A stretch of DNA of 64,000 nucleotides from Balamuthia mandrillaris (Eukaryota > Discosea > Longamoebia > Balamuthiidae). The stretch covers positions 1 through 64,000 of the forward strand of contig JAVKOQ010000219.1 in NCBI GenBank assembly GCA_031835245.1. The letters are read 5' to 3'. Shown here piece after piece: positions 1-13,533 of this stretch. The position numbers and the translations under genes are program-made. The number at the start of each line of letters is the position of its first letter. The first letter of the stretch is position 1. Below the pieces are notes generated by a model. That model did not search any database. It worked only from the letters and a program-made list of their open reading frames with translations, and was not told where the DNA came from.

Positions 1-348
1 AGAACCGCCACGAGGGTACCCCTTACCCTTTATGAGTCCTTTTGTTTCTTCTTTCTTCACTGCTTTTTTCATTTGTCATCCTGTCAAACTGGCCTTTATA
101 GAAAGGCCTAAAAATTGTTTTAAAAAAAATAACAAGAAGTTAATAAAGAATTCTCTCAAAACGAAAACAAGAAACAAGAAACAAGAAAATCTCAAAAGCT
201 AAACACAACTTAAAAATCAATGAAAACCAAAAGTTAAAACACAAAGAAAAAAGAAAAAAAAAAAGAAGGAAGTGAACTGAACCTCTTTCTCTGTTGTCTA
301 CTGTACAGGTAAACAGAACATGAGGAAAATTATAGAAGAAGCAGCTAT
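1..348. other. Intergenic, no gene seen
   Basis: This A-rich stretch lies downstream of the minus-strand TPR gene. It holds several A-runs and short repeats of an acaagaaa-like unit. No conserved coding or RNA feature was seen. Confidence 0.5.
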
Positions 349-914
349 TTAAGAAGACGCAATTTGTCGTTCCAACTCTTCCAATTCACGATATAGCCGC
401 TCCACCGCCTCATCGGTCTTTGTTTTTCCACTTTCCCCATGCTTCCTCTCTGCCTTTTCTTGCCCGTTCGCTTTCTTGTCCTCTTCTCTTTCCACTGCAG
501 GAGAAGAGGAACAAAAAGAAGTAGAGCAAGATGAAGGAGGAGGAGAGTAGAATGGCAAAAGTTCTTTTAAGGCATGGCGACACCACCGCGCGGCCTCATG
601 GAAGTTGCCCTCTTCTTTGTGAAGGGCGACCAGCTCTTGCATTGAGCTCAGTTTGAGCTGCGCTGCAGCTGGTGATGCTGCTGCAAGTGACTTTATCAAG
701 AATTGCTCTGCTGAACGTTTGCAGAATGTAGGAGAAGAGGAAGAAAATGATGATGAAGAAGGAGGAGGAGGGATAGGTAAACGAGCGAGGGAGAGAAGAG
801 CAATAGCGATGTTGTGGAAGAGTTGGCTGGCGGGAGGGTCTGGCAGCATTGGTACTTCTCTTTGGGTCACTATTAAAACAAGGAATAAGACGAGGCGACA
901 TGTGAGAAAAAGGC

Positions 915-967
<53 letters not shown>

Positions 968-2264
968 CAGAGAGAGACAGAGACAGAGACAGAGACAGAG
1001 ACAGAGACAGAGACAGAGACAGAGACAGAGACAGAGACAGAGACAGAGACAGAGACAGAGACAGAGACAGAGACAGAGACAGAGACAGAAGACAGAGACA
1101 GAAGACAGAGACAGAGACAGAGACAGAGACAGAGACACAGAGACAGAGACAGAGACAGAGACAGAGACAGAGACACAGAGACAGAGACACAGAGACAGAG
1201 AGACAGAGAGGTGAACCTGGTTGGTGTTGTGGTCGATGAAGAATGGACAAAGAGTCGTCATCCTCCCTAAGCACAGAGATAACGTGTTCAAACGAAGCTA
1301 CAGCTCGTTCTAAGTATAACTTTGATGACCGATAATGCCGATGGTAATGGCTCTGATCCTTGTTGTCTAACGCCGCCATCAAAGACTGGGCATGACGTCC
1401 TCTATGCAACCAAAGATCTCCCATGATCTTGTGGGCCTCACTGCTAAGTAACTTCACTTTGGTGTTTTCAAATTCTATAGAACACATTATGTTAAGATTA
1501 AACACAAGAAAAGCTAAGAAGGAAGAAGCAACAAGAAAAAAAAAAGAAACGATAAGAAAGAAAGGCGGCAAACAAACCAGAGAGACTGTCTTTAGAGGCA
1601 AGAGCAGAAGCATAGTCGATCACTTGCGATAAATACTGTTCGGCTTCAAGAAAATAATGACTCAACGTCTCGCTGCCATCGTTGCTGTCATTCCTCCTCC
1701 TCTCTATTCGTCTCAACAAATGTTGGGCTAAGAGCAGATTGGACAGAGCGCGTCTCTCCTCTGCCGCAGCGTTACTGCTCCGGTGGTCGGCCACAGTGCC
1801 GCCATTGCTATCGTTGTTGTTGTCGTTGTCCTCCTGCCGAGCAAAAGCCAAGAAACCACGAAGACAGTTGCTCTCCAAGTCCAACAGATTCGCTCTGGAG
1901 TATTCCGCAGCTACCATGTATGATTTGATCAGATTCACCAAAAAGCTGAAAAGGGTAGAGCTCAAAAAAATAAACCTTGTTGAAGCAACGGATGTTGCAG
2001 GTCCGGAAAGGCGTCCAACCAAACTTTGTGTGGCCTTCGTTTGGGGTCATCCTCAACGACGCGGGAAGAGGAGGAGGTCTTGTAGCCGCCACGGCCACCC
2101 GAGGTCAGGAGCGAAAAGCGCTCACGCTCGCGCAACGGCAGGGCTATGTTACGAGAGGCATCGGAAGCGAGCAGAGTCCGCGCAGCTGGGCTTGTGACGG
2201 TCGGGTGCGTTGCCAAAGAGCAGCGTCGGAAGCAAAGCGGAAGAAGAGGGCCGTTGCGCAGCAT
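349..2264 (-). CDS. Mitochondrial TPR-like protein, possibly TTC19-like
   Basis: At least four exons on the minus strand. The first ATG chosen is at 2264 (MLRNGPLLPLCFRRCS), an Arg/Ser/Leu-rich, acid-poor leader typical of a mitochondrial presequence. Exon 1 ends at 1976 and joins exon 2 at 1910 across a 65-nt GT-AG intron in matching phase. Exons 2-3 give amphipathic helices that look like TPR units (NLLLAQHLLRRIE, LYLERAVASFEHVI); the last exon has another (EEGNFHEAARWCRHALKELL). The protein ends at TAA 349-351. The third intron, about 870-1230, is a long CT/GACAGA repeat. Family knowledge: TTC19 is a mitochondrial TPR protein involved in complex III maintenance. That assignment is inferred from the presequence and TPR pattern and is not firm. 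The boundaries of the repeat-bearing intron are approximate. Confidence 0.6.
905..1212. repeat. (GA)n / (GACAGA)n microsatellite in an intron
   Basis: About 300 bp of nearly pure GA and then GACAGA units on the + strand, which is CT/TCTGTC on the transcribed strand of the TPR gene. It sits between two coding exons and creates long spurious Ser-Leu/Ser-Val open frames. Confidence 0.95.
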
Positions 2265-2926
2265 CGTTTTTTCTTCTTTCTTTTCTTTCTTTTTCTTTTT
2301 CTTTCTCTCCAAAAGCGCCGTGCAGCAATTGAACTCAAACCCAGCAGCATTCGAGGTCATATAAGCTGTTTGTACAGAGATGAAGCTGAAAAACTGCAGA
2401 ATTCGTGTAGCCCTCAACCTAGTGAGCTTCAAAGGTGAAGAATTTGTGCTCCAGGTGCTGACCTCATCCCATGCTTTGACAAATTATCTTCTGCTTTTAT
2501 CGACCCACTGCGCATCGATTTCGACCCCATTATGTCTGTACATGTTCCAATCACTTTCAGCTGTCCCCGCTTGGACGTCATGCAAACGATTACCGTCTTC
2601 CCTCCAGGTTCACCTACCGATAATTATCGCAGCAGATTTGGGTTGCTTTATTAGGCCGCATGCACCCCAAACAAAAATATTTGTTCGCGCAAAACGTAAA
2701 AGAAAGACCAGGTCGTCGCCATCCTTTTTGCTTCGGCATTCAATCACTCCACCTCCTCTGATTTCTTCGTGTGTTGTTGTTGTTGTTGTTGTTGTTGTTT
2801 CCAGGTAGGTTCTTTTTTTTTGATGTTGTCAACGTTGTCTCTCCACTTGCCAAATCTGATTCGGATCGATCGATTGATTAGATTGCAAGAAGAAAGATAA
2901 CCTCGAGAGGTGACAAATTAAAAAAA
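2265..2926. promoter_or_regulatory. Divergent intergenic promoter region
   Basis: The 662 bp between the starts of the TPR gene (-) and the kinase gene (+). It contains a (GTT)n tract at about 2773-2800 and an ATCGATCGAT motif at 865-874 of kilobase 2 (2865-2874), about 55 bp before the kinase ATG. No TATA box was identified. Regulatory function is inferred from position. Confidence 0.4.
2773..2800. repeat. (GTT)n microsatellite
   Basis: About nine GTT units in the divergent promoter between the TPR and kinase genes. Confidence 0.9.
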
Positions 2927-3187
2927 ATGAGGGCCAACCTAAAGTTGCCGGGCGAGCCTGGCAGCATCGGCAAGAAAAAATCCAAGGCCTCGGGAAAGAG
3001 CTCCACCAAGCTGGTCGGCACAAAGTACACCTCTTTGGAGATGAAGGAGATCAAGCTCTTGTTGGGCAGCAAGCCGAGCTACCCCATCTACCTCGACTTT
3101 AGCTCCTCTCAGTTTCAGCTGGAGAACAATGACTTTTTGTTGTCTTGCCCTAACGTCATCAAAGAGTATTTATATCCTTCGCTGCTC

Positions 3188-3220
<33 letters not shown>

Positions 3221-3314
3221 GCCTCTCTCTGCTTGGCTTTGCTTTTCTCAGCCATCTCTGCTTTTCTCGTTCTCTCTTCGCTTTGCTCAGGCTTTTCTGC
3301 TTGCTCTCTCTCTC

Positions 3315-3347
<33 letters not shown>

Positions 3348-6300
3348 CTCTTAGTCTTTCTGTCTCTCCTAATGTCTTTCTCTGTTATGTCTGGTCTCAT
3401 TTCTGTTATCTTTTTTTTCTAATGTCTCCTTTTTATACAGAATAAACCTCTCTAACAACTCTTTGACCGACTGTGCGAACGCGTTTGAGCATTTGGACAA
3501 ACTCAAGTGCCTCGTCATCGACAACAATGCTCTCAGCGATATGCAATTCAAAGGCCTCACTTCCTTGCTCACCCTATCTCTGGCAAACAACCGACTAAAC
3601 TATTTGAACTCTATGACGGACCTCCAGAAAGTCATCAACTTAAACCTTTCTGGAAACAAACTTACAGGCAAGACACTCTTGCGTCGTTTCGCTTCTGCTG
3701 CTCTCATTCCCTTTTTCTTTCTTTTCCTCTGCTTCTCTTCCCCTCTGTCGCTCTTTCTCTTTTCATTTTATCTTAGCCCCGTTTTCGCCTTTCCCTTCTC
3801 TTCCTCTTGCTTCCTTTTCTTTTCTCACTTTTTCTCTTGACCTGACTTTCTCTTTTCATTCTATTTTTCCTCGCAGCTGGTTTTGACCAACTTTCCAAGC
3901 TTAAATCTCTGAAAGTGTTAGACCTCGGCAACAACAACATCGACTTTAACATCTCTCATTTCTACAATCGAATCCTGGTATGTCTCAAGAAGTTGCCAAA
4001 GCTTGCCTACTTGAGCTTTCAAGGCAACCCGTGTGAGTTCAACATCCCTGAGTTTCGCTTGTTTGTAATCAATGAGCTACCTCAGCTCACTTACCTGGAT
4101 TGGACTTCAGTCACGAAAGAGGTGCTTTTGTTCACACACCCCCTCCTCTGCTCTTGTTCGCGTTTTTCCTTCAGTAACACTTCCTCTTGTAGGAAAAAAG
4201 CAGAGCTGCAAAGTTGGCTGCCGCCGATACATGGAAGGACAAAGTATTTGCATTTCTTCTTTCTTCTCTTATTGCTTCCTCGATTTTCCTTCTTCGTTTT
4301 TTCTTCTTTTCTTTTCCTTATTTCTTTATTTTTTTCCAATGAAGGATTTGCTGGATAGAGATAGAAGCAACAGAAGACAAAGTGTTAATTCCAAAGGTTC
4401 TGCGGTCCTTGAACGCACCTCAAGCAGCAGAACTGGTTCCGCCATTCATGCCAAGCGGTCAAAGGCCCCTGAACAAGAACAAGAACAAGAAGATAAAGCT
4501 CGTCTTTTGGAACAGCTGTTATTCGGGTTGGACGGAGAGACAGACCCTCTGGATGCCATCATTCCAGAGGGCGATGACCTTAACCTATCTTTAGATATGA
4601 AAGACGACGACGGCGCTGATCCCCTTGATGACATTTTGAACTATCTCTCTCCTCGTACCGCTGGCGATGGCAGCCTCATCATGTACAACCGCCTTCTCGC
4701 TGTGTTTTGTTTTTTAATTGACCAACCTTGTTTTTTGCCGGCTTCCCTCCTTAATATTGGCGTGTTCTACCTCTTGTAAACAGTGAGGATGGGACCCAGT
4801 CGGTGCGATCCAGAATGAACACTGTTCTCTCCGACTTTGAACTCGCTTCTAGCGATGCCTCAAATAGCGTCTCGGTGCCTCCCCCTCAAGAGGATGCTTT
4901 CTATACCCTTGTAGATGGTGTGCTGGATACCGGACTTCAGGTTTCTATTCTTGCTTGCGTTCGTGTTCTCTCTCTCTCTGCTCACTCCATTCTGTGCTGT
5001 CTAGGAAAAAGCGGAGGAGGCCACACCTCAAACACCAGAAGGAAACAGTGCTGCCAACTATTTAGAGATTTTGTACGATATGATCAACGAAAATGCTGAA
5101 GAAGCCAATAAGCAAGAAGAAAGTCCCTCCAAGTTAGCAGCTACGCCAAAGCAATTGCCGCCACGAGCTCGACCTCCTTCCAGGTTTGTTGATAGCACCG
5201 GAGGAGGAACAGGTTCCAGACGTGGCAGCTCTATGGCTGGATTTGACGATGATAACCTCTTTGAACTGCTCGATGAGATTATGCAAGAAAAACCAGCTGA
5301 CAGTACGTTTTCTTATTCTCTCACCTTAGTTCTCTCTTTTCTCTTCGCTCCCCTCTTCTTCGTTTTATCGGCTTTTCTTGTCTATGCTTTCTCTTGGCTG
5401 TATTCTTATCAGTATGTAAAAAAAGCAACGAATGCACTGGCAGCAGCACCTATTGCACCCCCAAAGAGCGACTCCGATGCAGACTTAGATGAACTGGAAA
5501 GAACTATCAACGCGCTGGAACTAACATTAGATGCAACTGGTGCAAGAGAAGCAGAACTGAAGCAGAAACAAGAAGAGGAGGAACAACGGAGGCAAGCAGC
5601 GGCAGAAGAAGCTGCAAGAAAGCAACAACAAGAAAGAGAAGAACAACGGAGAAAGGAACAAGAATTAGCTGCAGCTGCAGCGGCAAGAAAGCGCGCGGAG
5701 GAACAAAAAAGGCTATCTGTGCAACAACATCAACAAAGATTATCCCAACAACCTCAACAACAAAGAGGAGATGGAGCCACTTCAGCCAGAAGCTCGATTA
5801 GAGGACTGGAGGAGGTCATTCATGAGGAAGATTTGTACAAGCAGCTCGACCAAGGTCTTTTGCTCTTTTGTGTTTCTCTTTGTTTCTCTTTGTTTTCTTT
5901 ATCTTTTTTTGGTTCGTTGCTATTTACTTCTTGTTATCCTTGTTCTTGTTCTTTATTCTATTCTTTTTGCAGTGACATCCGCATCAGGAGGTTCTCTATT
6001 CCAACCTTGGATAGCGCATCACTACGAGCTCTCCTTTGGCAGGAAGCTCGGTATGGGCACTTTTGGTAACTCGTTTGAGGGCATTGTGCGAGAAAGAAGG
6101 GTCACCATCAAACGATTGAACCTTCAACGCTTTGCCCAGCCATTCCTTGATAAATTGACGGAAGAATGTGCTTATCTTAGGTTTGTTTATTTGTTTGCTT
6201 GCTGTTGGACCCTTGCTGAAACTTTTTCCTCGCATATCCATAACAATTATAGCACTCTCCGCCATCCGAACGTGTGCGACTTGATAGCTGTTTGTGTGAA

Positions 6301-8377
6301 TGAAGAGATTTGCACCGTTTCAGAGCACGTCAACGGCACCAACCTGTACGGCGCCTTGCGTCAACAAGCAAACCAGGTGGACTTGGATTGGATATTGAAA
6401 GTTGCGCGAGGCATCGCCGATGGCATGGCATACCTGCATGAAAAGAACGTTCTGCATCTGGACTTAAAGTCTAAAAATGTTATGGTATGAAACCTATTAA
6501 GCTAACTCATTTTCCTAAACTAACAAAACAAAAACATTTTAAATAATACCAAACACAGATCGATAGAAGCCAAAACGCTCGCATCAACGACTTTGGCCTT
6601 CTATGCGTGAAGACTGAAGTAAACAGAACAGGCTTCGCCACACCTCAATACTGCGCTCCTGAGCTGTTAGCCGAAGAGCCGATCAACGGCAGAGCGGACG
6701 TCTACAGCTTTGGTCTGATCCTTTGGGAGATGTTTACGAGGGAGGATCCCTTCAAGGGATTGGCAACCAAGCAGATCAGAGAAGCTGTTATTGCGAATCA
6801 GAGACCGGCACTCCCGCTTTGTCCGTTTGTGTTCACAAAGTTAATTCAAGCTTGTTGGAATGGTTTGTTCGTTATATTTTTTGTTTTGTTGCTTATTTTA
6901 TTCATGCTGTATTTGTAAAATACAGAGATGCCAGAAAAACGGCCGTCATTCAAGGTTATCGTTAAGATTTTGAGCCAACCCAAGAGTGAGCTTCTCAAAT
7001 ACGATCCTCCTGGCGTTTCTCCCTCTCCCCAACCTTCTACTCGTATGTCTTCCTTATCTCGTCCTTTATTTTCGCTTTCTTCTCAAATCTCCTGTTTTAT
7101 ATTCTCTCCTCTTTTTCTAAAAATTGATTGAATTTTGTATTTAGCTGCCACACCTCCCCCGGTTACCGCTACTGCTGCCAGAGAACCTGGTGTCATGAAT
7201 AGCTCTACCCCCCTTCATCACCAAGCTCAATCATCATCTCGACAAACGTATGCTAGTGAAGTGGTGGGCACGATCCGCTTACCACCGGCCGGCAGCAATA
7301 AAGCAGACAAGCTTCAAATAGTACTTACTCGCATTGAGGAAATGTTGCGTTCTCCCAACATGCAAGCCAGGCTCAAAGCTCTTCGTGCCATTTGTGACTT
7401 TGCCAAAGAAGGTTCGTTTATCCGAAATATTTCCATTTTCTTTCTTTCTTTCTTTGACGCGTTTTACATTTAAACTTAAACCGTTGGTTAAATATGTAGA
7501 AGCGAATTGCGTTGCGATTTCGGACTCGCCAGTGATGGCCTTGCTTTTGCAAAACAGCGAATCGACGGAAGAGATTGTAAAGGAACAATCTCTGCGTGCT
7601 TTGGGAGTGCTTTCGGAGTCTGGTTGAGTGTTTTTTTCTCTTTCTCTTGCTCTTGCTCTTTCTCTTCATTTTTGTGTTTGATTATCTTGTTTACTTCCAG
7701 TCCCTTTCATTCCATTCTTGTAATCTACTAACATTCATATGTAACCTACCAACACAAAAAACATTTAGAACAATGTGCCGCTAAAATCGGAGCTGAAGCC
7801 ATTCCAGTTGTTGTTCGTCAACTTAGCGGTCATCCACAAGCCACTAACGATGCCATCACTCTGCAAGCCCTCAAAGCTCTCTCCAAGCTGGCCGTTCCTG
7901 AGTCCAATCAAAGCCTCGTGGAAGGCAACGGCGGCATTTACATCCTTGTACAAATGCTTTCACGACCAAATGAGCTCATACAAATGCAGGCGGCCACCGC
8001 GTTGTCCGGTTTAGTGACCTCCGAAGCCAACCAAATACAATTCTACAAGTCGAATGGCATTCAGCCTTTGTTGAAGTTGTTGAACTCGCCGAACCCTGGT
8101 ATACAGTTACGAGTTTTGGCGACGCTGGCAAGTTTGACTACAAATGGTAACGTTTGCTTTTATTCTTTGAGTTTTTATTTCTGCCTTTGCTTTCTTCTCC
8201 AATTTTTTGCACTAACGTTTACACCTCAAAAACAGCCAAAATGGAAGCTATAGTCTGCAAAGTGGGCGTGCTTGATCGTTTTGTGCATCTATTGGCTTCC
8301 AAGAGTCCGCTTCTGCAAAAGCAAGCCGTTCAGTCAGTTAATCAATTCGCAGAAAAACGTTCGCAATTTTTTATCTT

Positions 8378-8417
<40 letters not shown>

Positions 8418-9883
8418 TATATTATTTTACGTTCGGTTGACTTATTTATGCTGCAGCACAAGCGAGAAGACATATGTTCAGGAACGGCGTGATGGACGCT
8501 CTTCTGAGAGTCTTTTCCCAGGACACTATTGACCATGAGCTCCTTTATCTAACCAGCAAGGCTCTAGCAAACTTTATGATTGATGGTTTCTCTCTTTTTT
8601 CTCTATCTGATTTCTCTCCCTATCTATCGCTTCTCTATTCCCTTATTCCAGTCACTTTGTCATTTACCCTGTTCTTGCATTATCTTCTAAAAAAAAAACA
8701 CACACACACACAGAACAACACTGTGAAAGTTTACAAGCGAAGGGAGGAATGGCACCAATGTTACGCGCCCTGGGAACTCCATTTGACAACGTGCGCGAGC
8801 AGGTTACCAAGTTAGTCTCTCACCTCCTCCAAAACGAGGCCAACCGACAGGAGCTTGTCATGAAGGGCGGAATTCCTCCTTTGGCCGAGATGTTGACCGC
8901 AGAAGGAAGCAATGAAGCTATTCAACTTCACGCTTTGAACGCTTTGCTTCGCATCGCACAGGACAAAGGTCAGAGCTTAGAAGTATTAGGCGCTTCAAGC
9001 TTGATTCCTGCTCTCTCCGATCATTTCTTGGAAAACACAAACGCTCCGATGGACGCTTCTTCTTCGTCATCGGACGAGATACAAAGAACGGCGGTCAAAC
9101 TGATGGCTTTGTTGAGCACTTGTGCGATGAATAAGGAGCGCATAGCGTTGGCGGATGCCATTTGTCATTTGGTGCCCTTGACGGAGTCAGAGAATGAGGA
9201 GATCAGAAAGGCTGCTCTCTTGGCACTCGCTAATATTTCAGACAATGGTATTTAAACCCCTTCCTTACTCTTGCTGTTTTCAATTTTTTAAATGTTTCAC
9301 TTACATATAACATACAAAATAGCACAATGCCGAGAAGGAATAACAGATGAAGAAGGATTGTACCCATTACTCAAAGCATTGAGCGACAGCGATGCTGAGC
9401 TTCAAGAACGTGCCATTTGGGCAATCTCAAACTTTGCTGGCGACTGTACATTCCTTCTCTCGCCTCTCTCTCTCTCTCTTGCTCTGCTATTACTCTTTTT
9501 ACTTTACTTTCTTCTGGGAAGTGGGTAATTGTTAACTGTGTTTTTTGATGTTGATATAAAGCGGACACACATAAAGAGATCCGGCAAATAGGATTACGAC
9601 AAATAGTGGAACTGCTCTCTTCCTCTCACGCCATGTGCCAATCTCTTGCCTTGAAGGCCGTCATTCTGCTCGTTCAAAAAGCTGGTACAGTGTATTTTTT
9701 CAAAAAAAAAAAAAGTGCATTGCCATCTTTACTCACATTATATAATCTATAACAGTTAACAGTGACAACAAAGAAGCAATCAAGCAACTTGGTGGAATTG
9801 GGAAATTGCAGAGCCTTCACAACTCCCCCAACCGAACTGTTTCTGTGGCATCGCGAAAGGCCGTGGAACTGCTTTCCATGTGA
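2927..9883 (+). CDS. LRR - TKL protein kinase - armadillo repeat protein
   Basis: A multi-exon gene from ATG 2927 (after an A-rich leader) to TGA 9881-9883. In order: N-terminal LRRs over the first four exons (about 2990-4130; INLSNNSLTD, LDLGNNNID); an acidic, low-complexity and Glu/Gln-rich coiled-coil stretch (about 4340-5850); a tyrosine-kinase-like domain (about 5990-7000); then armadillo repeats (about 7290-9880). Kinase motifs seen: Gly loop GMGTFG, VTIK lysine, catalytic loop HLDLKSKN, metal loop DFG, and an APE-like APE/APELL segment. The catalytic-loop Arg of HRD is Leu, so this is a non-RD kinase; Asp and Asn remain, so activity is plausible. Introns are 60-150 nt and CT-rich, for example at 3175-3440 and 8362-8455. 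The first junction (AAAGA|GTATTT to TACAG|AATAAA) restores the LRR frame. It is probably a cytosolic signalling kinase with an ARM protein-binding tail. Substrate unknown. Confidence 0.88.
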
Positions 9884-10497
9884 AGGAAATAATATTCGTG
9901 TTTTTTTTTTTTGCTCCAATCTTTATTAGTAACCAAGTTGAGCTCCTGCTTTTCTCCTCTCTCTCTCTCTCCTCTCTTCTCTCTCTCGTCCTCTCCTCTC
10001 TCTTCTCTTTCCTCTCTCTCTCCTCTCTCTCTTCTCTCTTTCCGCTTATCTGTATACCTTCATCACAGGCCAAAGAGTGTCCAACCCGGTTGCTCCATCT
10101 GTTACAGAAGCGGAACGGGAAAAATTACCAAAACAAGGGCCGCGTCGACGTAAAAGTTTTAGCTGGGGTTTTTCAACGCGATACGGGAAGGGTACCATGC
10201 AGCGACCATGTTGCAGGTGATTGTAGATGACTTCCTCTGCTACAAGACAGTTTTTCCCAGCAATCAGTGTTCCTTAAACCACGTGCGCTCCGGGATCGCA
10301 ACGCATTGTGTTAGTCGGAGGAGACTCGCCCAAACGAACATTCTGTCTTTGCACCCAAAAAATCGCCAATTGTGCGTCAAATGACGCAATCTTTTTGGCA
10401 GACCCAAATAAAGGCAAAAAATCACGATATATCGATAAATTCTTCAATTTTTAAGGAACTTCCTCAAAAAAAGTAAAGAAAAGAAAAAAAGAAAGAG
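9884..10497. promoter_or_regulatory. Intergenic region with a CT tract and candidate promoter motifs
   Basis: Holds a CT-rich tract (about 9955-10042), a GTCGAC palindrome at 10144-10149, and a TATATCGATA motif around 10428-10437, about 65 bp upstream of the dehydrogenase ATG. No gene was seen. The promoter role is inferred. Confidence 0.35.
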
Positions 10498-11470
10498 ATG
10501 TGGCGCAAGCGAGTGCTCTACGGCGGAGGCGCCCTGCTGCTCGGCAGCGGCGCCCTCTACGCCTACAACGTCAGCACCCACAGCGTGCTCAACACCCGCA
10601 CCACCTTCCAGCGGTGGACCCACGAGGAGCAGCTCAAGGGCAAGCCCGGCGACTCGGACGCCCGCCTGCGCGTGCCCACCCGCGCGGAGCAGCTGGAGCG
10701 CCTCAAGGCCGGCAGGGAGTTTGACATGCTGGTGGTAGGCGGCGGAGCTACGGGAGTGGGAGTGGCGCTGGATGCCACCACGCGGGGGCTCAAGGTGGCT
10801 CTTGTGGAGAAGGATGATTTTGGATCGGGTATGGAGTTTTCTTTTATTCTCTCTCTCTCTCTCTCTCTCTCTTCTCCTCTCTCCCCTCTCTTCCCTCTCT
10901 TCTCTCCACTCCTCTCTCTCCACTCCTCTCTCTCTTCCCTCTCTTGGCTCACTTAAATATGAATTTTCTTTGCTATGAAAGGAACGAGCAGTCGGAGCAC
11001 GAAACTGGTGCATGGCGGAGTGAGATACCTGGAAAAGGCCTTTAAGGAGTTGGACTATGATCAGTATGCCCTCGTTAGGGAGGCTCTCCACGAGCGAGCC
11101 AACCTCCTTAAGATCTCTCCTCATCTTTCCTACGAGTTGCCCATCATGCTTCCCATCTACAAGTGATGCCTCTTCTTTCTTCTATCTTCTACCTGTCTCC
11201 TTCTTCCTTCTTTCTATCTACCTTCATTCTTCTTCTTGATTCTGTTCTTGTTCTTCCTCTTTTCTAACCAAGAGAGAATAGATGGTGGCAGGTTCCATAC
11301 TATTGGGCAGGAGCAAAGGCATACGACTTGTTGGCCGGTAAGCAAGGTCTTGAGTCCAGCTACTTCCTCAGCAAGACAAAGGCATTGGAAAAGTTCCCTA
11401 TGCTCAAGTCTGATGCGTTGGTGGGTGCTGTCGTCTACTATGATGGTAATCTTTCCGTCTTGTCTCTGTG

Positions 11471-11503
<33 letters not shown>

Positions 11504-12929
11504 GTTACGCTCTCCGCCTGAACGTTTTGTTTTAATCAAAAGGTGCACATAACGATGCAAGAATGAATGTGAGTCTTGCTTTAACGGCGGCAGCACATGG
11601 AGCGGCCATTGCTAACCACATCGAAGTGGTTAAACTGATCAAGAAGACGGATGCAAAGACGGGAGAACTGAGAGTGGCAGGCGCCACTGTCAGAGACACG
11701 CAAACAGGCGAGACTTGGAACGTTCACGCCAAAGGTGTTGTCAACGCCACTGGCCCTTTTGCAGGTTTTTTTAATTCTTCTTATAGTCTTCTTGGTAATA
11801 ACTCCTTGCATGTTGCATTAGTCTGACAATGCTTGTTTACTTACAGACAAACTACGAAAGATGGACAACAAAGACTGTGAGGACATGGTGGTACCAAGTG
11901 CTGGTGTGCACGTGATCCTCCCAGACTACTACAGCCCCCAAGACATGGGTCTGCTTGATCCTTCCACAAGTGATGGCCGCGTCATCTTCTTCCTGCCATG
12001 GCAGGGCAGCACCATCGCCGGTACCACCGACACAAAGACCGACGTCAGCTTTCTCCCAAAACCCACAGAGAGCGAGATTACTTTTATCCTCAAAGAGGTA
12101 AAACACTATCTCAGCCCTGATGTTCAGGTGCGAAGAGGAGACGTTTTGGCAGCGTGGAGCGGCATTCGTCCTTTGGTCAGAAATCCAAAGAAGAAAGGGA
12201 CGGAAGGGTTGGCCAGGAGCCATGTCGTTACTGTAAGCGACGATGGATTGGTCACCATTTCGGGAGGCAAGTGGACAACTTATCGACGGATGGCCGCAGA
12301 TACCGTTGATAAGGCTATCAAAGTCTTTGGTTTGCAGTCTTCCCTCCTTCTTATGTCTTCTCTTTAGCGTTCCCCACCCCATGTTTAACGATCTCAACAA
12401 AAGGTCTTAAGCCAAAGAACGAATGCAGAACAGAGTATGTGATGTTGGTCGGTGGTCATGAATTCACCCCAACCATGTTCATCAAGCTCATCCAAAAGTA
12501 TGGAGTGGATAAAGAAGTTGCCAAACATCTCTGCGAGAGCTACGGAGACAAAGCTGGTGAGGTTTTGCAGCACGCAACCCCCACTGGAAGAACATGGCCA
12601 GTGATGGGATTGCGTCTTCACCCTAGCTATCCTTACATATTTGCAGAGATAGACTATGCTGTTCAAAAGGAATATGCTTGCACTGCCGTGGTATGGTTCT
12701 TTCTCTCATCGATTGTTTTTTCTTTCTTTTATGTTCACAGTTTCATATGCTTCTACTTCTTTGTTTAAAATAGGATGTGTTAGCACGCAGAATGCGACTT
12801 GCTTTCCTGAACGCAAACGTCGCAATGGACATGCTTCCTGTTGTTATTGATCGCATGGCCAAACACTTGAATTGGTCTGAAGCAAGAAAGAAAAAGGTAC
12901 TTTTCCTTCCTTTTCTCTTTTTGTTCTCT

Positions 12930-12977
<48 letters not shown>

Positions 12978-13484
12978 CTTTCTGTTTATTCTCATATGAT
13001 TAATTTTTTCTTTCAACAGGAATACGAAGAAGGCAAAACGTTTTTGAAAACAATGGGTCTGACCTACAACCGACTCGAGTTCAACACAATGGATTTGATT
13101 GCATACAGGGATGCTTTTGCCGCTCAGGATCCCGAAGGGGAGGGTTACATCTCTCTTCTTGGTCTTAAGAACATGTTGAAGGATCTCGGTATTTCTTTTT
13201 CTTCTTCTTTCTCTATCTTTTTCATTTTTTTGTTTCACTTCCTTCTTTCGCACAAGAAAAAAAATTATTAAGAAATAGGACAAACAACAATTAACTCTTT
13301 GCTTCCTTTGAACTAGGAAAACCACTTCCTGACGAGAAGCTCAAACAATTCATCAACGAGAAGCTCACTGACTTCATCGCGGTCAACGGTCGCATCACAT
13401 TCGATGATGTTTTGGAGGTTCCTCTCTCTTCTCTCTCTCTCCGTCTCTCTCCGTCTCTCCGTCTCTCTCTCCGTCTCTCTCTCC

Positions 13485-13533
<49 letters not shown>

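Noticed and set aside
349-1176. Long Ser-Leu and Ser-Val open frames across 870-1210
   Set aside because: They come from CT and GACAGA repeats of an intron. Only the non-repetitive ends are coding exons.
1946-1975. A 30-nt intron in the TPR gene ending at TTTTCAG
   Set aside because: The phase does not fit. The acceptor at 1911 (GGTAG|CT) keeps the frame and gives a normal 65-nt intron.
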